The notes: generated by a model from the letters alone, not told the origin. A stretch of 64,000 nt of DNA from Apostichopus parvimensis (GCA_000934455.1 KN888094.1:45529-109528); one strand, 5' to 3'. Positions 37,581 through 51,690 are shown, counted from the first letter of the stretch. Numbers and translations are program-made.

Positions 37581-40026
37581 ACATGTAGATTCTGTCATAG
37601 TTAAGCCGACCGACTTAAAATGAATCTGGATGAGTCGTAGTCGCAGGCACATGCAAACTGCCAGACTAAAGATTATTATATACCTTACCATGGTCGAGTT
37701 GAATCCGGTCTCGTATAGTCGAGCAGTGTTGTGAGATAACGGATTAGAATACAATACAATGTTCAATTTTGGATCAGTAGACTTCAGTCGGACAGGATGC
37801 TGTCGGGCTTATTGTCAACTTCATCCACCGCCTCTACTTGTAATGTATATATATATAATAATACTCAATTAACTTAGTGCAGGTCATTTAAAAAAAGTTT
37901 AATAGCATTAACGGTTTAAAGGCATTGAAGACTCGCCCCAAACCGCATGCGGCCATCTGAAAAAGTTAACTTTCTGTTGCTTGCAAGTGACGTTTTGTTC
38001 GTGTCGCTACAAAATGCAGACAGTAATGAAACTTGATACCTTTTTATCTTTAGCTGGACCTGAGCTGTTCATCGCTGTATCGTTTGTATACTGTGCTGTG
38101 GGTATTGACCGCAGCTGTATGTACTGACTGTACACTAGTGTCTAATTACCGACAGTGCTTTTTACGTGCAAAGACGGTAGCAAGCTGTGTGTGTATTTTC
38201 TGGGATCGATGGTGGTGTTTAACACTTTTGTTACACCTCATTCGGAACTAGGTCAAATTACCGGTATTAGACGTTTCTTTTTGCGCGAATCTTCACACCC
38301 TTTAAAGGATTGTGTAACAACATTGTTTAATAACATTTATGGTCAAAGACTATTTCATATGCTCCTTTTTACATAATAAACAAGCACTTAAGCTACGTAA
38401 AAGTTAACATGCCATAAAATAGCATTAAATAGAAACTACCGAGGTAACCTTGAGCCCTCTAAGATCCTAGCACATGCAACAGATGCTTACAAAATGTTGT
38501 TCTAAGAGGAATGATCACGTCAATAAATGCTTGGCTTTGTAAAAATGTAAATAAGTAATCTACCAGAGATTCTCGATGGAGAAATATGTTGGTCTGTTTT
38601 GTACATTATGGTGGGATGCTGGGATAACAAGGACAAATCTATTAACTTTACTCAGTACTCGAAAGAGCGAAGCATAAGAAGTGAAAGTGAGTTTTAAGAA
38701 TCACCTACAAATGAGGCTTCTGGTTGAGGGGGAAACTCCCGTCGCCTATCAGGGGCTATTTTTGGGGGGGTGTTGTTATTTTAGTTCGGGAGATTTTGTG
38801 TGACACTACGATCTGGTTGCCAGAATGTTTCGCTGAAGGGAGTTTCATTGTTAAGGAGGAGTAAGATATTTTTGCTTTAATTTAGGTTTCAGTATTAGTT
38901 GTTTTTGACACAGAAGCGTTGAGCGGTGAGGTTTTTGTTCCCGCTCAGGCCGGTAACGTAGAATTAAACACAAATGCACCGTCTGGATTACACCACCTTC
39001 ATTTTATCACGTGCTTCAATTTTGTAGGCTGTTTTTATCTACTTGGGCGGAATCTGTCGAATGAACGAAGACGCAATGAATGATTTAAGTATGTTGAACA
39101 TATCCAAAGTTGTTCTCTGGAACATCAAGGAAGCTTCAATTACGAAGCACAAATCTCTGGAGATCGCTGGCTTGTGCATTAATGAAAGTTGCTTTATTTA
39201 TTAGGAAAGTTATTAAAATTACTAGTTGGCGGTAAATTTGGTCAAACTGAAGTTTTGGAGTGGAAATAGCATCTTCAATAATATGCCCATCACCTCTCGA
39301 GTTTTCAAGACTTCAGCTAAGTACAAAAAGGGTTCCACTTGTAGTCAGCCTAACCAAATATTATACCAGATTATGCAAGCAACATTTCCTCAAAACATAT
39401 CGGTTTGACCTGAGCATTGTTTCCTGATGCAATCAAGACGAATAATTTTATGAGGATACTTAGCAAAACTGGACAGTATTGAACACTTGCACACAGGGAC
39501 TTTCCCCAAAAATTGTGAAGGTTTCACCTGCATTAAAATTACTTCAAATAACTGCAATGTCATACGCTTCTCTTATCCTCGTGTCTAGTTTTGTAAACAT
39601 TATAATATAATATGGACGTGAAGCTCATTTTTACTTCCTGCCAGTTGTGTAGTGTTGCAACACTTTCATAACTTGATTTAATTTGATATGGAGTAGTTCT
39701 AAATCAAAACACCAAATTCACTATGATCTGAACAGGGTTGGCTTTCGAAATCAATTATGTAGAGCGTAGGTTTACGACACGTAAAGCCAAAATGACATTT
39801 CACTGTAAATCATCAGAAAGATATCAATAACATTTCAAAGATACAAAATTTGACTAATTGTGAACTTTGGTGAGTAGATGCTTAACCTCAGCAATATGTA
39901 TTTAAATGTTGGTATTCTTTCGCTACAATTATACCATTACATTGCTGTAACACATTTTCCAGGAGTATTATGTGGAAACCATATGCTTTTTGAAAGGTAA
40001 TCTAAATTGGAATTGCACACGATAGT

Positions 40027-40180
40027 GCTTTTTACGTGACCCACCCTGCGGGATCCAAAACGTCCCGGCCAAACGGCACTACCCAACCATATTATTCTGA
40101 CAAACAAAAGTCAAGCGAGCCAAAAAAGTAAATACGCCCACCGACCTGCAGAGACAAACCCCCAACCACCCACTCAAACA
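40027..40180 (-). mobile_element. 5'-truncated LINE tail with target-site duplication
   Basis: A 154-bp LINE 3' end in reverse orientation (GCTTTTTACGTGAC ... CACTCAAACA). It is flanked by TTGCACACGATAGT (40013-40026) and TTGCACGTGATAGT (40181-40194), a 14-bp target duplication with two mismatches. The paralogous site in the A flank near 18257 has a single TTGCACACCATAGT, so that copy is empty. Confidence 0.85.
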
Positions 40181-40269
40181 TTGCACGTGATAGTAGCCGT
40201 AAAACATTTCGTTTCACAAAACTTTACTTCGAATGACTTAGGATTTACACCGAATCAAATCATAAAAAT

Positions 40270-41120
40270 ATGATACGGTGATATCATACATGTAATGCGA
40301 GTTCATTTAAATCTCTAACGAACCTAATCTTGACTTCCCTGTCACATTCGTGACAATTCAGTTAACGCCTGGCAGTGCAAGCTTTGAAATCCATGAAAGT
40401 GAAAATGTAATATCACGCGTTAAATAAACATTGCCGTTAAAATGACCGTAAAAATCATTTTGAAATGATAAAACTCCTAAATTACCCAATAAACTTTCAC
40501 TTCTACATAATAATATAAAAAGAAGCAGGGTTTTTTTTCAGTTTATATTAACATTTAAAGACAATTATATCAATTGAAACATACAGTTAATATTCTTGCT
40601 ACAGTATCGATAGGGAATTCCCCCTAAGGTATTGTGAGAACGATGACAATTAACAGTCAAATATAAATCGCAAATAGAAGGTGAGCTTACTTTGTCGAGA
40701 AATAAAACAGTCTATTTTTTAATGCAGCAAGACTGTCAACAGTAATTGTCCGAATCCTACATTGTCATCCTTGGTATGTAGCAAATGTATTGCGAGTTAA
40801 GTTATACCTTCACCGAACTACATAAACTTCCCTGTCACATCCGTGACAATTCTCTGTTTTATGTCAATATTTAACGAGAATTATGTGAAGTGGAATATAA
40901 AAGTTAACATTCTATTCTATGTGAATAATATTAAAAAGGTATCCACTTACATTCCGTCTAGATGGTTGCATGGTATTGTTTGAATTTCTAACGAAATAGT
41001 CTCGTCTTTGCTACAGTATCGATAAGGAATTCCCATAAAGTATTGTAACAAACGAAAATTGAAAGTAAAATATAAAAGTGGTAATATGCTCGACATATTT
41101 AACTGTCGAGATATGAAGCA
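40270..41120 (-). pseudogene. Two inverted relics of pseudokinase exon 12 (B flank)
   Basis: Counterpart of the A-flank relics at 18440-19330. On the minus strand, about 41045-40965 reads GGGAATTCCTTATCGATACT..., then GTAGCAAAGACGAGA and, further on, AAATTCAAACAAT, following exon 12 of gene A over roughly 70 bases; its upstream side follows intron 11 (ATTTTACTTTCAATTTTCG). A shorter second relic is at about 40640-40600. Both the A and B flanks carry the pair, so the inversion predates the duplication of the flanks. Confidence 0.65.
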
Positions 41121-42678
41121 TAGATATATGTATCAAACAAAGCACGTGTGAGGGAATCCGTGCGTTCCATGGCAAGTAGCCATGAGTCATTTCCGGCTCG
41201 AACAAAGGGTCCATGTGTGTTTCGCAATAGCCAGCTGGGATATAGCTCAGTTAGCGTGCCCACTATATATTTTACTGATAATCTGCAAGCACGAATAGTT
41301 TATCAACAGTTTTAGTTTTAAGTAATAACGGAGCATGTGATGCACTTGGACACTCACATTGTTGACGCTTGGAGGTAAATATATCTTTCGTTAACCTGTT
41401 CAGTTCTTGTAGCGCTAGAGTTATTCAGGGATCGTATATTTTATTTAATATTATCGACCATTTTCGTATCGGTAAAACTTGGCAAGGGTCCGCTATTCTA
41501 CTGTACAGATTATGCCGGGAGAGGGGAGCCCTAGTCTAACGTTATGTTGAGTAGACATACTGTGGGTAACACATACCTATATATAACTTGTTTTATTGGA
41601 GATGTATCTTTATAAATAATCTACAGGGTTTACTTCAGGGTCAATTTGACATTAACATTTTAAAGTAATGAAATACTTAAGAGATAATTCTAGGAGCCAG
41701 TTACATAAGGCCTGGGGCTCACATACACGAGGTGGGGATTATCTTCTGGGAGAGCGCCCTCTGTTTCTGCTAAGATGGCGGATAAGGTAACGTTAAATCT
41801 ATAATATTGTATATGTATACAGGGTGAGGTTCTTAATGTGCAGTTACCTAACGTAACATAACAGCGTAGCCTCATCATGTGCATCTATACTTCTAAGTGG
41901 TTTTTCTATATTATCAGTTTTCTCTTTATTTTACTTTTAATGGTTAAGACTTAAGAGGTATGTTCTCTTATCATACTTAAGGTCATGACTACGCACTTTA
42001 AAGGGATAGTACAGTTGTAGCTTTAAAGTGATAGTATGCCTAGTAGTTACGATATTTTCCTTCCCTTTGAACAAATTCAATGGTTTGTATTAATTTCGCC
42101 ATGCACCATCCGAGTTAGTATTGTTTTACTAAATGTTATAACTTAAAGCAGTATATATGTTTGGTATTTAAGCCGTATATGGGCAATATTCTTTTGTTTA
42201 ATATTAAATGTTGTTATTGACAGACGTGTCAGGGACGTAATAGTCGCAGCTGCTTGTACTATGTATTGTTATACGTTGAATTAATACCGCTGCTAGTTTA
42301 GTTAGAGATATCATCAAGAGGTCAGTGCATGTACATCTTTTGACCTTAGTTTTAAGTGACGTGAATATTTTGCCTCTAGGGTGCGTATACACTCTAGTCA
42401 TTTTCCTATTTTCACTTTTACTTATTTCTTCTCTTTGCATGGGGGTTTGTCTTTGTCAGGGGGTTTCATTTGATTCTTACCCACTGCCCTCTTGATTTTA
42501 CCAAGTATCCATACAATTTCATGTTTAAATACATGGTGCCACCAGACCATTGGTGAAACACATTGGTAAAAAAGCTTGCCATACAGTTGGGGCATCACTG
42601 GTAACAACCTACCTGCACATTATTATACTAATTGTGATTTGGTTATGTCACTCCCAATGGGGTCTAAATTGCTAGATC

Positions 42679-42714
42679 AGTGGCGTAGGAAGTGGCGTAG
42701 GAAGTGGCGTAGGA
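42679..42714 (+). repeat. 12-bp unit repeated three times
   Basis: AGTGGCGTAGGA occurs three times in perfect tandem. The paralogous A flank (near 20250) has a single unit, so this is a recent local expansion in the B flank. Confidence 0.85.
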
Positions 42715-45282
42715 AGTTATGAAAAGTTAGAGCGCATAATGTTTACTTTTGTAGACGCTACGGTGTCTTAAGTAGGACTTTGGAAATCTCAACATTTTAT
42801 CTATAAATTGTCATCTTCGCAATCTAATATTCTCATAGCTTTGGCTATTTTCTTTGAGATTTCATATCCAACTTGTGACTGCTTTATCTGAAAATGTTGA
42901 CATATTTTAACTGAGATTTTCTGATTTTACGGAATAACGACCTTTGACATTCTTCTAAAGGAGACTATCAGGAATGACTCAAATCAATAAGTAAATTCAA
43001 TAATCCCCCTGCACTTAATTGCCTCCTAATGTAGCTAAACGTACGAAAGTCTAATAAATACCGTGAGACTGCCCAGACTAAGCTCCCACGCCAGATCAGA
43101 AACAACTATCTCTAAAGCTGTTGGGTCCTTAATTTACACATATCAATGTTGAGAGGCGTATAAAAAGGAGTATAAAAAGGTTTACCAATTGTGTATGATC
43201 GCGTGCCAAACGACTACTAAGCTAGGCTAAAGTTAGAAGACAAGACGCATGTATGCCTATACATTTACAACACAGCTTAATACAACACAAAGCAAGTGAC
43301 AGACATGATCAAAGTTCAATAACGCACACTAGTAAATTATCCTAATTGTAACAAGCGACAACGCTCTCAGCGTAAGGGAGTGTATACTATTAAAATTAAC
43401 ACGTCCTTGTCAATACTCATAGATGGTACTAATAATAAAAATAGCTCAAGAGTTTGAAACTGTATGGAGGCAACGTTTGTTTAAACAAAGGCATATACCT
43501 AATAAAACGTCATATGCATTATTGGACTCGATCACGATTTCGTGTCCTCTCGACAGCAGTCGAATCCAGTTTTGTACGCCGTGTTTTTGTTCTTCCGCTG
43601 GATTTTCAATAATTCCACATCTCCAACTCATTCAAGAAGTCATATCATATTCTGTAGAGAATTTATACAGGTAAGACATCTGCATTACATTTTCGTTTCG
43701 AATTATTTCAAATATGGTTATACGGGGAACGTTTCCTATCAAAATACTGTATTCTATATTCTTTCTTATCTATACAGCTGTACCGTTTACATACATTGTA
43801 TCTTATTTTCAAGTGGACCAACATAATGTAGGCAATAAACTACAAATAAGTGATAAACCAACTTGAACACCAAAGGCAGTGGGGAAGGTAGGAAGTTATA
43901 AAAAAAGGGGGTAAGGGAAGAGATCCGGGTGTCAAAGTGGGTATCTATACAAGAAAAATGCCCATTTGTTGACGCTGAAGAGAAATGAGGTTTTAAACTC
44001 GTAATCAACAATCGTGTTCGTTTATCATTGCCTCATCATCTTGGTTTTCCGCCATGAACCAGTTCGTGCCTGTGGAGAGAAGACGAATAGGCTAGGGACC
44101 ACGGTACAGTATACAAAGTAAATGCGCGAGTATCAACCATGAACTACACGCTGCGTGAGGTATACGAGAATGGAAACAAGATGAAAACTGGTGAACCCCC
44201 AATATGTAACCCACAGAACCAACCAATTATTTGCACGATGGGTCCTGCATGTATGTTCTTACTTTTTTCAACGATCCTATTGCCAATCGGGTGTGAATAC
44301 GTATTATAACTGTCAATGAGAGCGTATTACGCACATCTTACGATTGTACAGAGTAGACACCTGGTGCCCGACATCGTACGGACAATTTATGTCTTTAAGT
44401 ATGTTTGTAACTACGCATTTATTCTTTATATATGTATTTGCACCAAACCTATTTGTTGCTGGATACTAAGAAGAGGCGCAACGTACGTTTCTCTGGATTT
44501 CAATAAGGACGACATAACTTAGGTATAATACATACACAGATGCTGATGTCTGGTCGTAATTATTTTACGCAATAATTGTGTGAAAAACTTTCATGCAATT
44601 TTTATCGACATGCCATTTCATTTGCGTAGTCTGGATATACTAATGAACAAGGATTTGAGGTCAGAATACCTGATGTAACTTTATTTTCGTCAATATTGCA
44701 CAGTTATTGATTTATATATCATAAATCTCGGCAGTTTCTTTACCTCTAGGAATTCTAACAATCAACAACATTTGTTACTACGGAAGTTGAACAAACTATA
44801 CCAGGCATATTAGTGGAACCATATCAATCAGTTGACAGTACAGCTTTATTGTCTATTTCTGAACTGTTAGCACTGCATGCCATCCGCAATTGTGGTATTT
44901 TCTCGAATTCTCATTTACTTTGTACGTCCATGTTTACTCGTAATTATTGTCATTCAATTGGATAAAAACTATTGAAGGAAGTAATAAAGTGTATTAATAG
45001 GATTCTGCAAAGTTTCAAATGCATGTGTAACATCTTATAATAAAGACTGATTTAATGAAATAAACAACTACTGTATTCAATTGTAAAGTTAACTCCCACC
45101 TTTAACCTTTATCCCTCATTTGTATATCCGAAATGCTAAGACGATATAGGAATGATGCCCTTTATTTTTGTACCAATAGTTAATCTTTATGTTCATTGAT
45201 GCATGTTAGCTGTCGGCGAGCCCTGGCTCGCTTGTAGAGAAGGCTTGGGAGTTGGCCACGAGGTGTTACAAGGAAGAACTTT

Positions 45283-45425
45283 CATTAAATATATGTTAAA
45301 CACGGTTCCTAGTGTTGAACATAGTACTTTGATTAAATATATGTTATGCACGGTTCCAGTGTTGTACATAGTACTTTGATTAAATATATGTTGCGCACGG
45401 TTCCTCGTGTTGTATATAGTATAGT
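45283..45425. repeat. Three-unit minisatellite in intron 6 of copy C
   Basis: A unit of about 55-60 bases built on TTAAATATATGTT, CACGGTTCC and GTGTTG..ATAGTA is repeated about three times with small differences. Gene B has no such array at the matching place. Confidence 0.75.
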
Positions 45426-46299
45426 TTTGTATCCTTTCGAACTCTACGTTTACCACGATCGGTCTAAGTGAGGTGAGCTGTGAAAGTCTAAGCTCAGCAA
45501 TAAAATATGTTTGCTTCATAACCCCAAAACTGTCGGACGGAAACCAAAACATATGCAATAATGTCTTGCAGCCACCAACTTTGTGTTTGCACTTTTAGAC
45601 GGAAAACGATTGATTACTTTCTCCCCTTGGACGCAAATGATAAAATGAATCTTTCTATGTTTTTTCGAACGCTACTCAATTCTAGAATCATATTACTTCA
45701 CTTGACACCTAAAAAAAAAATTCTTCGTATTGCTTAGCTGGCCCATCAAGAAACTAGATCAACCTGATGGCGCCTCGAACATGATGAAAAATATTACGTT
45801 AACATAGAGACCTACGTCAAGCAGTCAATTCCAATATTGGCTGGCACTACAGAGAATGCATGTACGTCTACGGTTATATGTCATTAACAATCCATAAGTT
45901 ACATTAGTAGATGTAAGCTTGACGGCCATTATTATTTCGATCGCCCGTGTATTCCTAACATATCCGGTAACAGAAATGTACAATTGAAGGTGTTGTTTTG
46001 AACAAGCTACTGTGGATTATATAAAGAAACATTTGTAATATTAAAGACTGCTGCATGACCGCAATATTATTAAATGTGTTGATGTGACAATACATTTGAC
46101 GAAATCTTATATTTGGCTGAATTTGCGACGATTTCTCAGCTATTAACATTTTGTGCCCTCGCGAAGAACATTGTCTCCCTAACTAACCATAACAACGTGG
46201 TGCAACTGCTCCACATGGAGGTGAATGAAGGTACACAACATTTATATTTGTAAGGCGTCATTTACAGTTTATATGAAACATTAAAACTGCTAGTAAGAA

Positions 46300-46720
46300 C
46301 TGTAGTAAGATTGGCCACATGTACGGCATTATGACGGACAGTTTTGAATTTCAGTGCATTGTTCTCCAAACGGCTTTGCCTCTCGACTGACGCACGTATC
46401 TGGATATTTTCTAGAAAAGGATTTGCAGCAAAACTGACATTCAACGTTCGATATTAATTAAATCTTAAACCACACATTTTAAACTCCATCACAAAAATCA
46501 AGAGAACAACATGGTAGTTACAACTATAGTAAGATTGGCCAAATGTCCGGCTTTACGCCGGACGGGTTTGACATTCAGCATTGCTCTCCATACGGCATGA
46601 CCTCTCGACTGACGCACGTATGTCGGATATTTCAAAGAAGAGGATTTGAAGCAAAACTGAAAACTGACATTTGATATTTATTAACATTTAATCCACACAT
46701 ATTTAAACTTTGTTCACTGT
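46300..46720. repeat. Tandem duplication within intron 8 of copy C
   Basis: A block of about 220 bases starting AGTAAGATTGGCCA and containing CTCTCGACTGACGCACGTAT occurs twice (about 46305-46510 and 46528-46730). Gene B has one copy in its intron 8 (about 31980-32110). Confidence 0.75.
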
Positions 46721-49426
46721 TTTGGCGTCAATTAAGGAGCCCAAAAATATTGAGGCTGAAATATGGGATGAGTATACTCCAACAAAAATGAAAAGAACAA
46801 AAAGGGGAAAGTGACTCACATGTATCTGGTTGTCGACGCCTCAGAATGTGTAGCCATCTTGGGTTAATGTCAATGGCTGCCCTAAGTGTAGTAGAGTCCA
46901 CTTATTCCGAGTCTAAAGTACTTTGGTGAGAGCCGAGTTTGAGTCAGGGTTTCAGAGTTTCAGGTGTCTTTCCTGTAATCTTAATAACGATAATAATGCC
47001 TTTAATTTAGAGTGTGGTATACAACCTTAAAAATGTAATTGCTTAGTGTAGATCATATTAGACTCTGTTTGCATACAGTTCATGTCACATTAATTGCTAC
47101 AAATGGCTGGTATTGAGATTAGACAAAACCTATGTTACAATGTGAACAATTTGGCAGGGTCGAACGGACTCGCCAATGCCGAGTGCGATACGTGGACCAA
47201 TTTGTGTTTACTGTAACGAGTACACAATTTTGTTTATACTTGATTGTGATTTCTATCAGAGGGTTACAATCATAAACGAATTAGATTTATATTTTGCTAA
47301 CATTAAAAGCAAATTACTTTTTGAAAAATTAAACTTCGTGTATAATATATAGTAATTATGTACAGACCTATACATTCCTTCGGTTTCAATCATTTATACT
47401 CAATATCCTTTTCTCTAGTGCAGTGTGATATGTACTGTGATTACACTGGCGCAACTATCTTACGGAATTACCTGCTAAATATACATAGAGAGTCCACTAC
47501 TTACAATATCGTACATCAATAATGAGGTTTGCCGTTAATGTCGCTGATGCAATAAAAAAATTTAGAGAGCAACAAGGTAGGCTGCTCGTTTCGGGCATTA
47601 TCTTGACCAAATATTTACTTCAATTTGTCTTCACCATCATTCGCTGTGGTACTTTATTGTCTATGTCTTAAATGTGATGTAGAAAATTTATTTTCGTTTA
47701 GTTCTGCCACCCAACTCTCTCTTCCAGGAAGGTTTTAATCACCGACAAGGGAGTGTGCAAAGTTTACGACATTTGGCAAAATGAACTCGCAAATCATCGA
47801 ATGTCTGTAATTTTGACAAAGGCTCCACACTGCAATTCAACCTTATATGCATGGTCATTGCCGTTATTTCTATTTCTTAATATCAATGTCTTACACATTA
47901 AATGCTTTCATATACGCATCACGTACCGTTTTTGATGTGTGATCACTTTACAAAGAACACAGCCAACACTTCAATTATATTTGGATCACATTTCACTTGC
48001 ATCATTCGGAATTGCTTGTCGGGCACCTGATACGTTACTCTGTGGTTAGTATTCAGGCAAGTCTAATGTTTGGTCCTTTGGTGTGCTCCTGTCGGTAATA
48101 TTCTCCTATGTTAAGAAGTTTTGAATTTAAGACAACCATGTAGATTGCCTGATACCTGGTAAAATACACTTTAACAGAACGAAATGTTTACACTTCGTCG
48201 AGCCCTTCACATGAACAAATTAAATGAATATAATGTAAACGTGATTCTATTAAAGATATCTCTCATCAATGTGTAAATATCAGGGATAACTCATCGTATG
48301 ATTCCTATTAAGGTGATGCAGTTAGCATTAAGGTTTACATTTTGCTTTAAATTCTCATTCCCTATAAGTACTGTAGCAAATTTGAGAATCTTTCGTAAAA
48401 CATTCAAGGATTCTTCTTCAGTCCAGGCGGAATGTAAATCGATATATTTTGATATTATACACGTAACTGTAAAATATCAATTAACATGACATCAGATATC
48501 AATTATTGATATAAAATAAATCAACAATTTAAAAGTGAAACTTCCTTGGCAAGAACTAATGCGTTTCCTTTTTACCTAAAAGTGATTATCACGGCCTAGT
48601 TGGTAACGTGATACACAGTTTTGCCTGTTTTTTTTCACTGATATCAGAGCCTGCACTGCCAAGTATTAGTTCAACGTTCACGAATGCAACATGAACATTT
48701 GGGTCAGTTTATGCAAAGAGTTAACCTTAAATTACAATATAAATGCCGACTTATAACGACAGAGTCTTATGGTGTCTATTGTTTGGTGCACAACTTAAAC
48801 GTTTATTAAAATACCGGAAACATGCATTTTTATTGCTGAGTAAGTCTTTTCGCAAAAGTCATTCGCGGTCAGTTTCTAACTGCATCGACGCAAACCGTTT
48901 TAAACCAAGTAAATTTACGGTTCTAGCTACAGCCTTATCCTAAGTCACATCATGACCAGCTCTGATCAAGTAAGTGTTGTATAAATTTAATGACACATGT
49001 TCAATATTGTACCAGTGCTTGCATATGGTCGAATTTATTACCTAATTGTTGACAAATTACATTGTTCACACAAACCATCGGCTTGAACAAACTTCAGCAT
49101 ATGACACGGAAAACTCTGAACAAATATCTGAAAAGGAAGTGACAAGGAATTTGCATTTCATTGATACATCGCTCTCAATCAAGTTGACGTTTTATAGTAT
49201 ATGGTAGTTAAGGCATTTAGTACACCTAAGTGATTGAAACATGAAACATTTCTTCTCCTTCAAATTTTATTATAACTTTATAAAGGTTTCTCAAATTTGT
49301 ATTATTATGTTTTAATTTTTATTTCGTTCAATCTATTTTTAGAGCTATGGTGACTCAGCATGTAATGATACATACCACCCTTCCTACAAATGTCTGTATC
49401 ATGACGTCACTGAAACTGATCGTTGA

Positions 49427-51690
49427 ATTCCTTTCCCTGCATCATCATAATTTTTTTATCACTGTATGATGTGCATCTTGGTTTTGCTTGTAAATAGCGA
49501 ATTAAAACAATTGTTTATTAACAGTCGGTTTTATTTACACGATTGACTATTTCATATTCGAGCTAGAGAAAGATAACTTGTGCTTCCAATTTATGCTGTT
49601 ATTTTCAATGGTTATTAAACCGAAAACGCCTATGACAGTAATGTTGAATTTGCAAGTTATGGTAATATTGGTGAACCCCGCACATATTCTTCATTGTGTG
49701 ATAGTGTAGAGTGCTCATATTTTAAAGTTTCTCTTCAGGATTGGATGTTTCACCTTGGTGTCAATATGCCAAATTTCATCTGAAGTTGATGATAACTTGG
49801 CTTGAACTGTAGTGGCTCTTTTTTCGTCATACGGTTGTGTCCGTCCAGACGATTGACATTTGAGAATCTATCCTTAAAGTATTCTTCATCAGTAGTTTCC
49901 ATAAAATATCTTTCATAATTAAGGAATTTTAATTGCTGCATTCGCCATTGCGACAATGACTTTGGTCCACAAGTAGATACTGTTTGGGTGGATATTGAAA
50001 ACATGTATATATTTTGATTCAATTATTTGTTCAAGAATTCAGGTTATTTTTAGGGAGAAAAGTCCAGCTTTCGTGTTCTAGGATTTAAACAACACGTTAA
50101 CAATATCATCTCAGCATCTCAATTAAAAACTTTGAATTTGTAAAGCAAGAAATTGTAAACGCAACTAATTTTTTCTGGAATACACGATTGTACGTGGAGT
50201 TCTTGGAACTACTTCCTGAGTAATATTTTTGGATTCGTGCTTTTCATTCCATCAATGAAAAGCCTGTAAAGTTCAATCCACAAAATGGCTCCCTCAAAAG
50301 ACTTCTAAACTTTCTGCATATCTTATCGAACGCTATGAATTTACGATTATATGAAAACCGAAGTATTTTCTTCTATTGTCAGACAAGTTAAGTTCTAATT
50401 GTATTAAGCAATACGAAATTGAAATGTATATGCTGCTAAACAATAGACATTTTTAATAACACTAGAAAACAAACAAGTTTCTGAAAGGTCTACTTGAACA
50501 GAGCAATATGAAGCTCCCACTAGCAATGGAACAATGTAATAAATTGTTTCGATCCTTTTTCTATCTGCGATTTTCATAGAAGTTCTGAAGTATCATGTGT
50601 ACTGTTGAAGTAGTGCTGCAGCTTAAATATACAAATCATGTTGCCTTTGTAAAGTACTTGTACAATGACTTTGTCTCTTAGCTGTTCTTTTCTTTTATTT
50701 CGGATTCTGATGATGATATCGAAGCTTTGCTAGTTAAACATTGAATTCAACACCGCCGTTTACCTACCATTCCACTCTTATCTTATTTGTGTGTAATTTC
50801 AAAGACTTCCGTAAAAAAAAATACTGTACATGAGTTCACTCCGCATTAACCTAGTCGGGAATAGATCAAATTAGTAAAGAATATATGCCTCTCCGTGATC
50901 AGAAAGAAGGAAATTAGGAAATATCTTCCAGGCTCGTGAATGATGTCCAGTTCACGTTTGCGTTTTCTCTTTAACATTTAAATGTTTACATAACGTTTCA
51001 ATTCAGTGGCACCATATTGGAGTTAAAGATGGGACCTCCACGACGATATTTGGGCAACCTCTCGAGAAATAAATTGTACGGAATGGTCTATACGGGTCAG
51101 AATCATGTGCAGTTCACGTTTGCGTTTTCTCTTTAACATTGAAATGGTTACATAACGTTTCAATTCAGTGGCACCATATTGGAGCTAAAAATGGGACCTC
51201 CACGACGATATTTGGGCAACCTTTCCAGAAATAATTTGTATGGAATGGTCGATACGGGTCAGAATCATGACGGTCATTGGCAAAGGCTGACGGTCTTGTT
51301 GGAGAAAATATACCATAGGAAAAGTTAGAGTTGTCGTAACATGTCAACCATGATCTATTAAGGCTGTTATTATATTCAATGGCGGGACAGAACCATTGGG
51401 GGGGGGGGTGTCAGAATACCCATTCTCCAGTCGCCATACCAGTTGACACCTTTATTACGATCTTAACATTTAACACAAACGCAAATTACCCTCTGATTTA
51501 ATAAATTGATTGGAAATGTTTAGATGTGAACCACCACGCTGCATGTGGATTCTGCCATAGTTAAACTTAAAGCTGAATGAGTCGTAGTCGCAGGCATACT
51601 GACAAACTGAATATTGTTATATACCTGACCATGAATTCGGTCTAGTATAGTCGAGCAGTGAGCTACGGACTAAGCTATATCTACTCCATC
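49427..51690. repeat. C flank: third copy of the duplicated downstream region
   Basis: Matches 12.9-15.1 kb and 34.9-37.7 kb, including the part with AATCATGACGGTCATTGGCAAA and the later TATAGTCGAGCA stretch. Homology stops near 51690, where a different duplicated unit begins. Coding genes are not seen. Confidence 0.75.
50948..51271 (+). repeat. 162-bp direct tandem duplication
   Basis: 50948-51109 and 51110-51271 share CAGTTCACGTTTGCG at the start and TACGGGTCAGAATCATG at the end, with few differences. The A and B flanks have a single copy. Confidence 0.85.

Larger units (their letters stand above)
34914..44170. repeat. B flank: segmental duplication paired with the A flank
   Basis: Colinear with 12911-21730 in three blocks (see that entry). 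Differences: no hAT element (empty site at 38314-38321), two LINE tails (37425-37580 and 40027-40180), and a stretch 41130-42590 with no counterpart in the A flank. The B flank runs almost directly into pseudogene C. No convincing protein-coding gene is seen in it. Confidence 0.75.
44440..49426 (+). pseudogene. Copy C: ectodomain-less receptor pseudokinase pseudogene
   Basis: Homology to gene B starts at about 30310 of B and continues to its stop codon. Recognisable pieces: exon 5 (about 44457-44485, acceptor lost), exon 6 (about 44634-44692, with an in-frame stop), exon 7 (about 45737-45890, broken), exon 8 (about 46125-46229), exon 9 (about 47420-47577, frame lost near the middle), exon 10 (47702-47821, open but its donor GT is GC), exon 11 (about 48005-48113, diverged), exon 12 (about 48355-48435, shortened), exon 13 (about 48930-48970, mostly deleted) and exon 14 (49343-49426, full 84 nt and open to TGA). 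No Ig or transmembrane exons precede it: sequence before 44170 is flank DNA. It lost its front end, perhaps when the array recombined, and has been decaying since. Confidence 0.85.

Noticed and set aside
41239-41310. tRNA-like A box (GGGATATAGCTCAGTTAGCG)
   Set aside because: No T-arm GGTTCRA sequence or acceptor pairing follows at the right distance. At best a trace of a tRNA-derived SINE.
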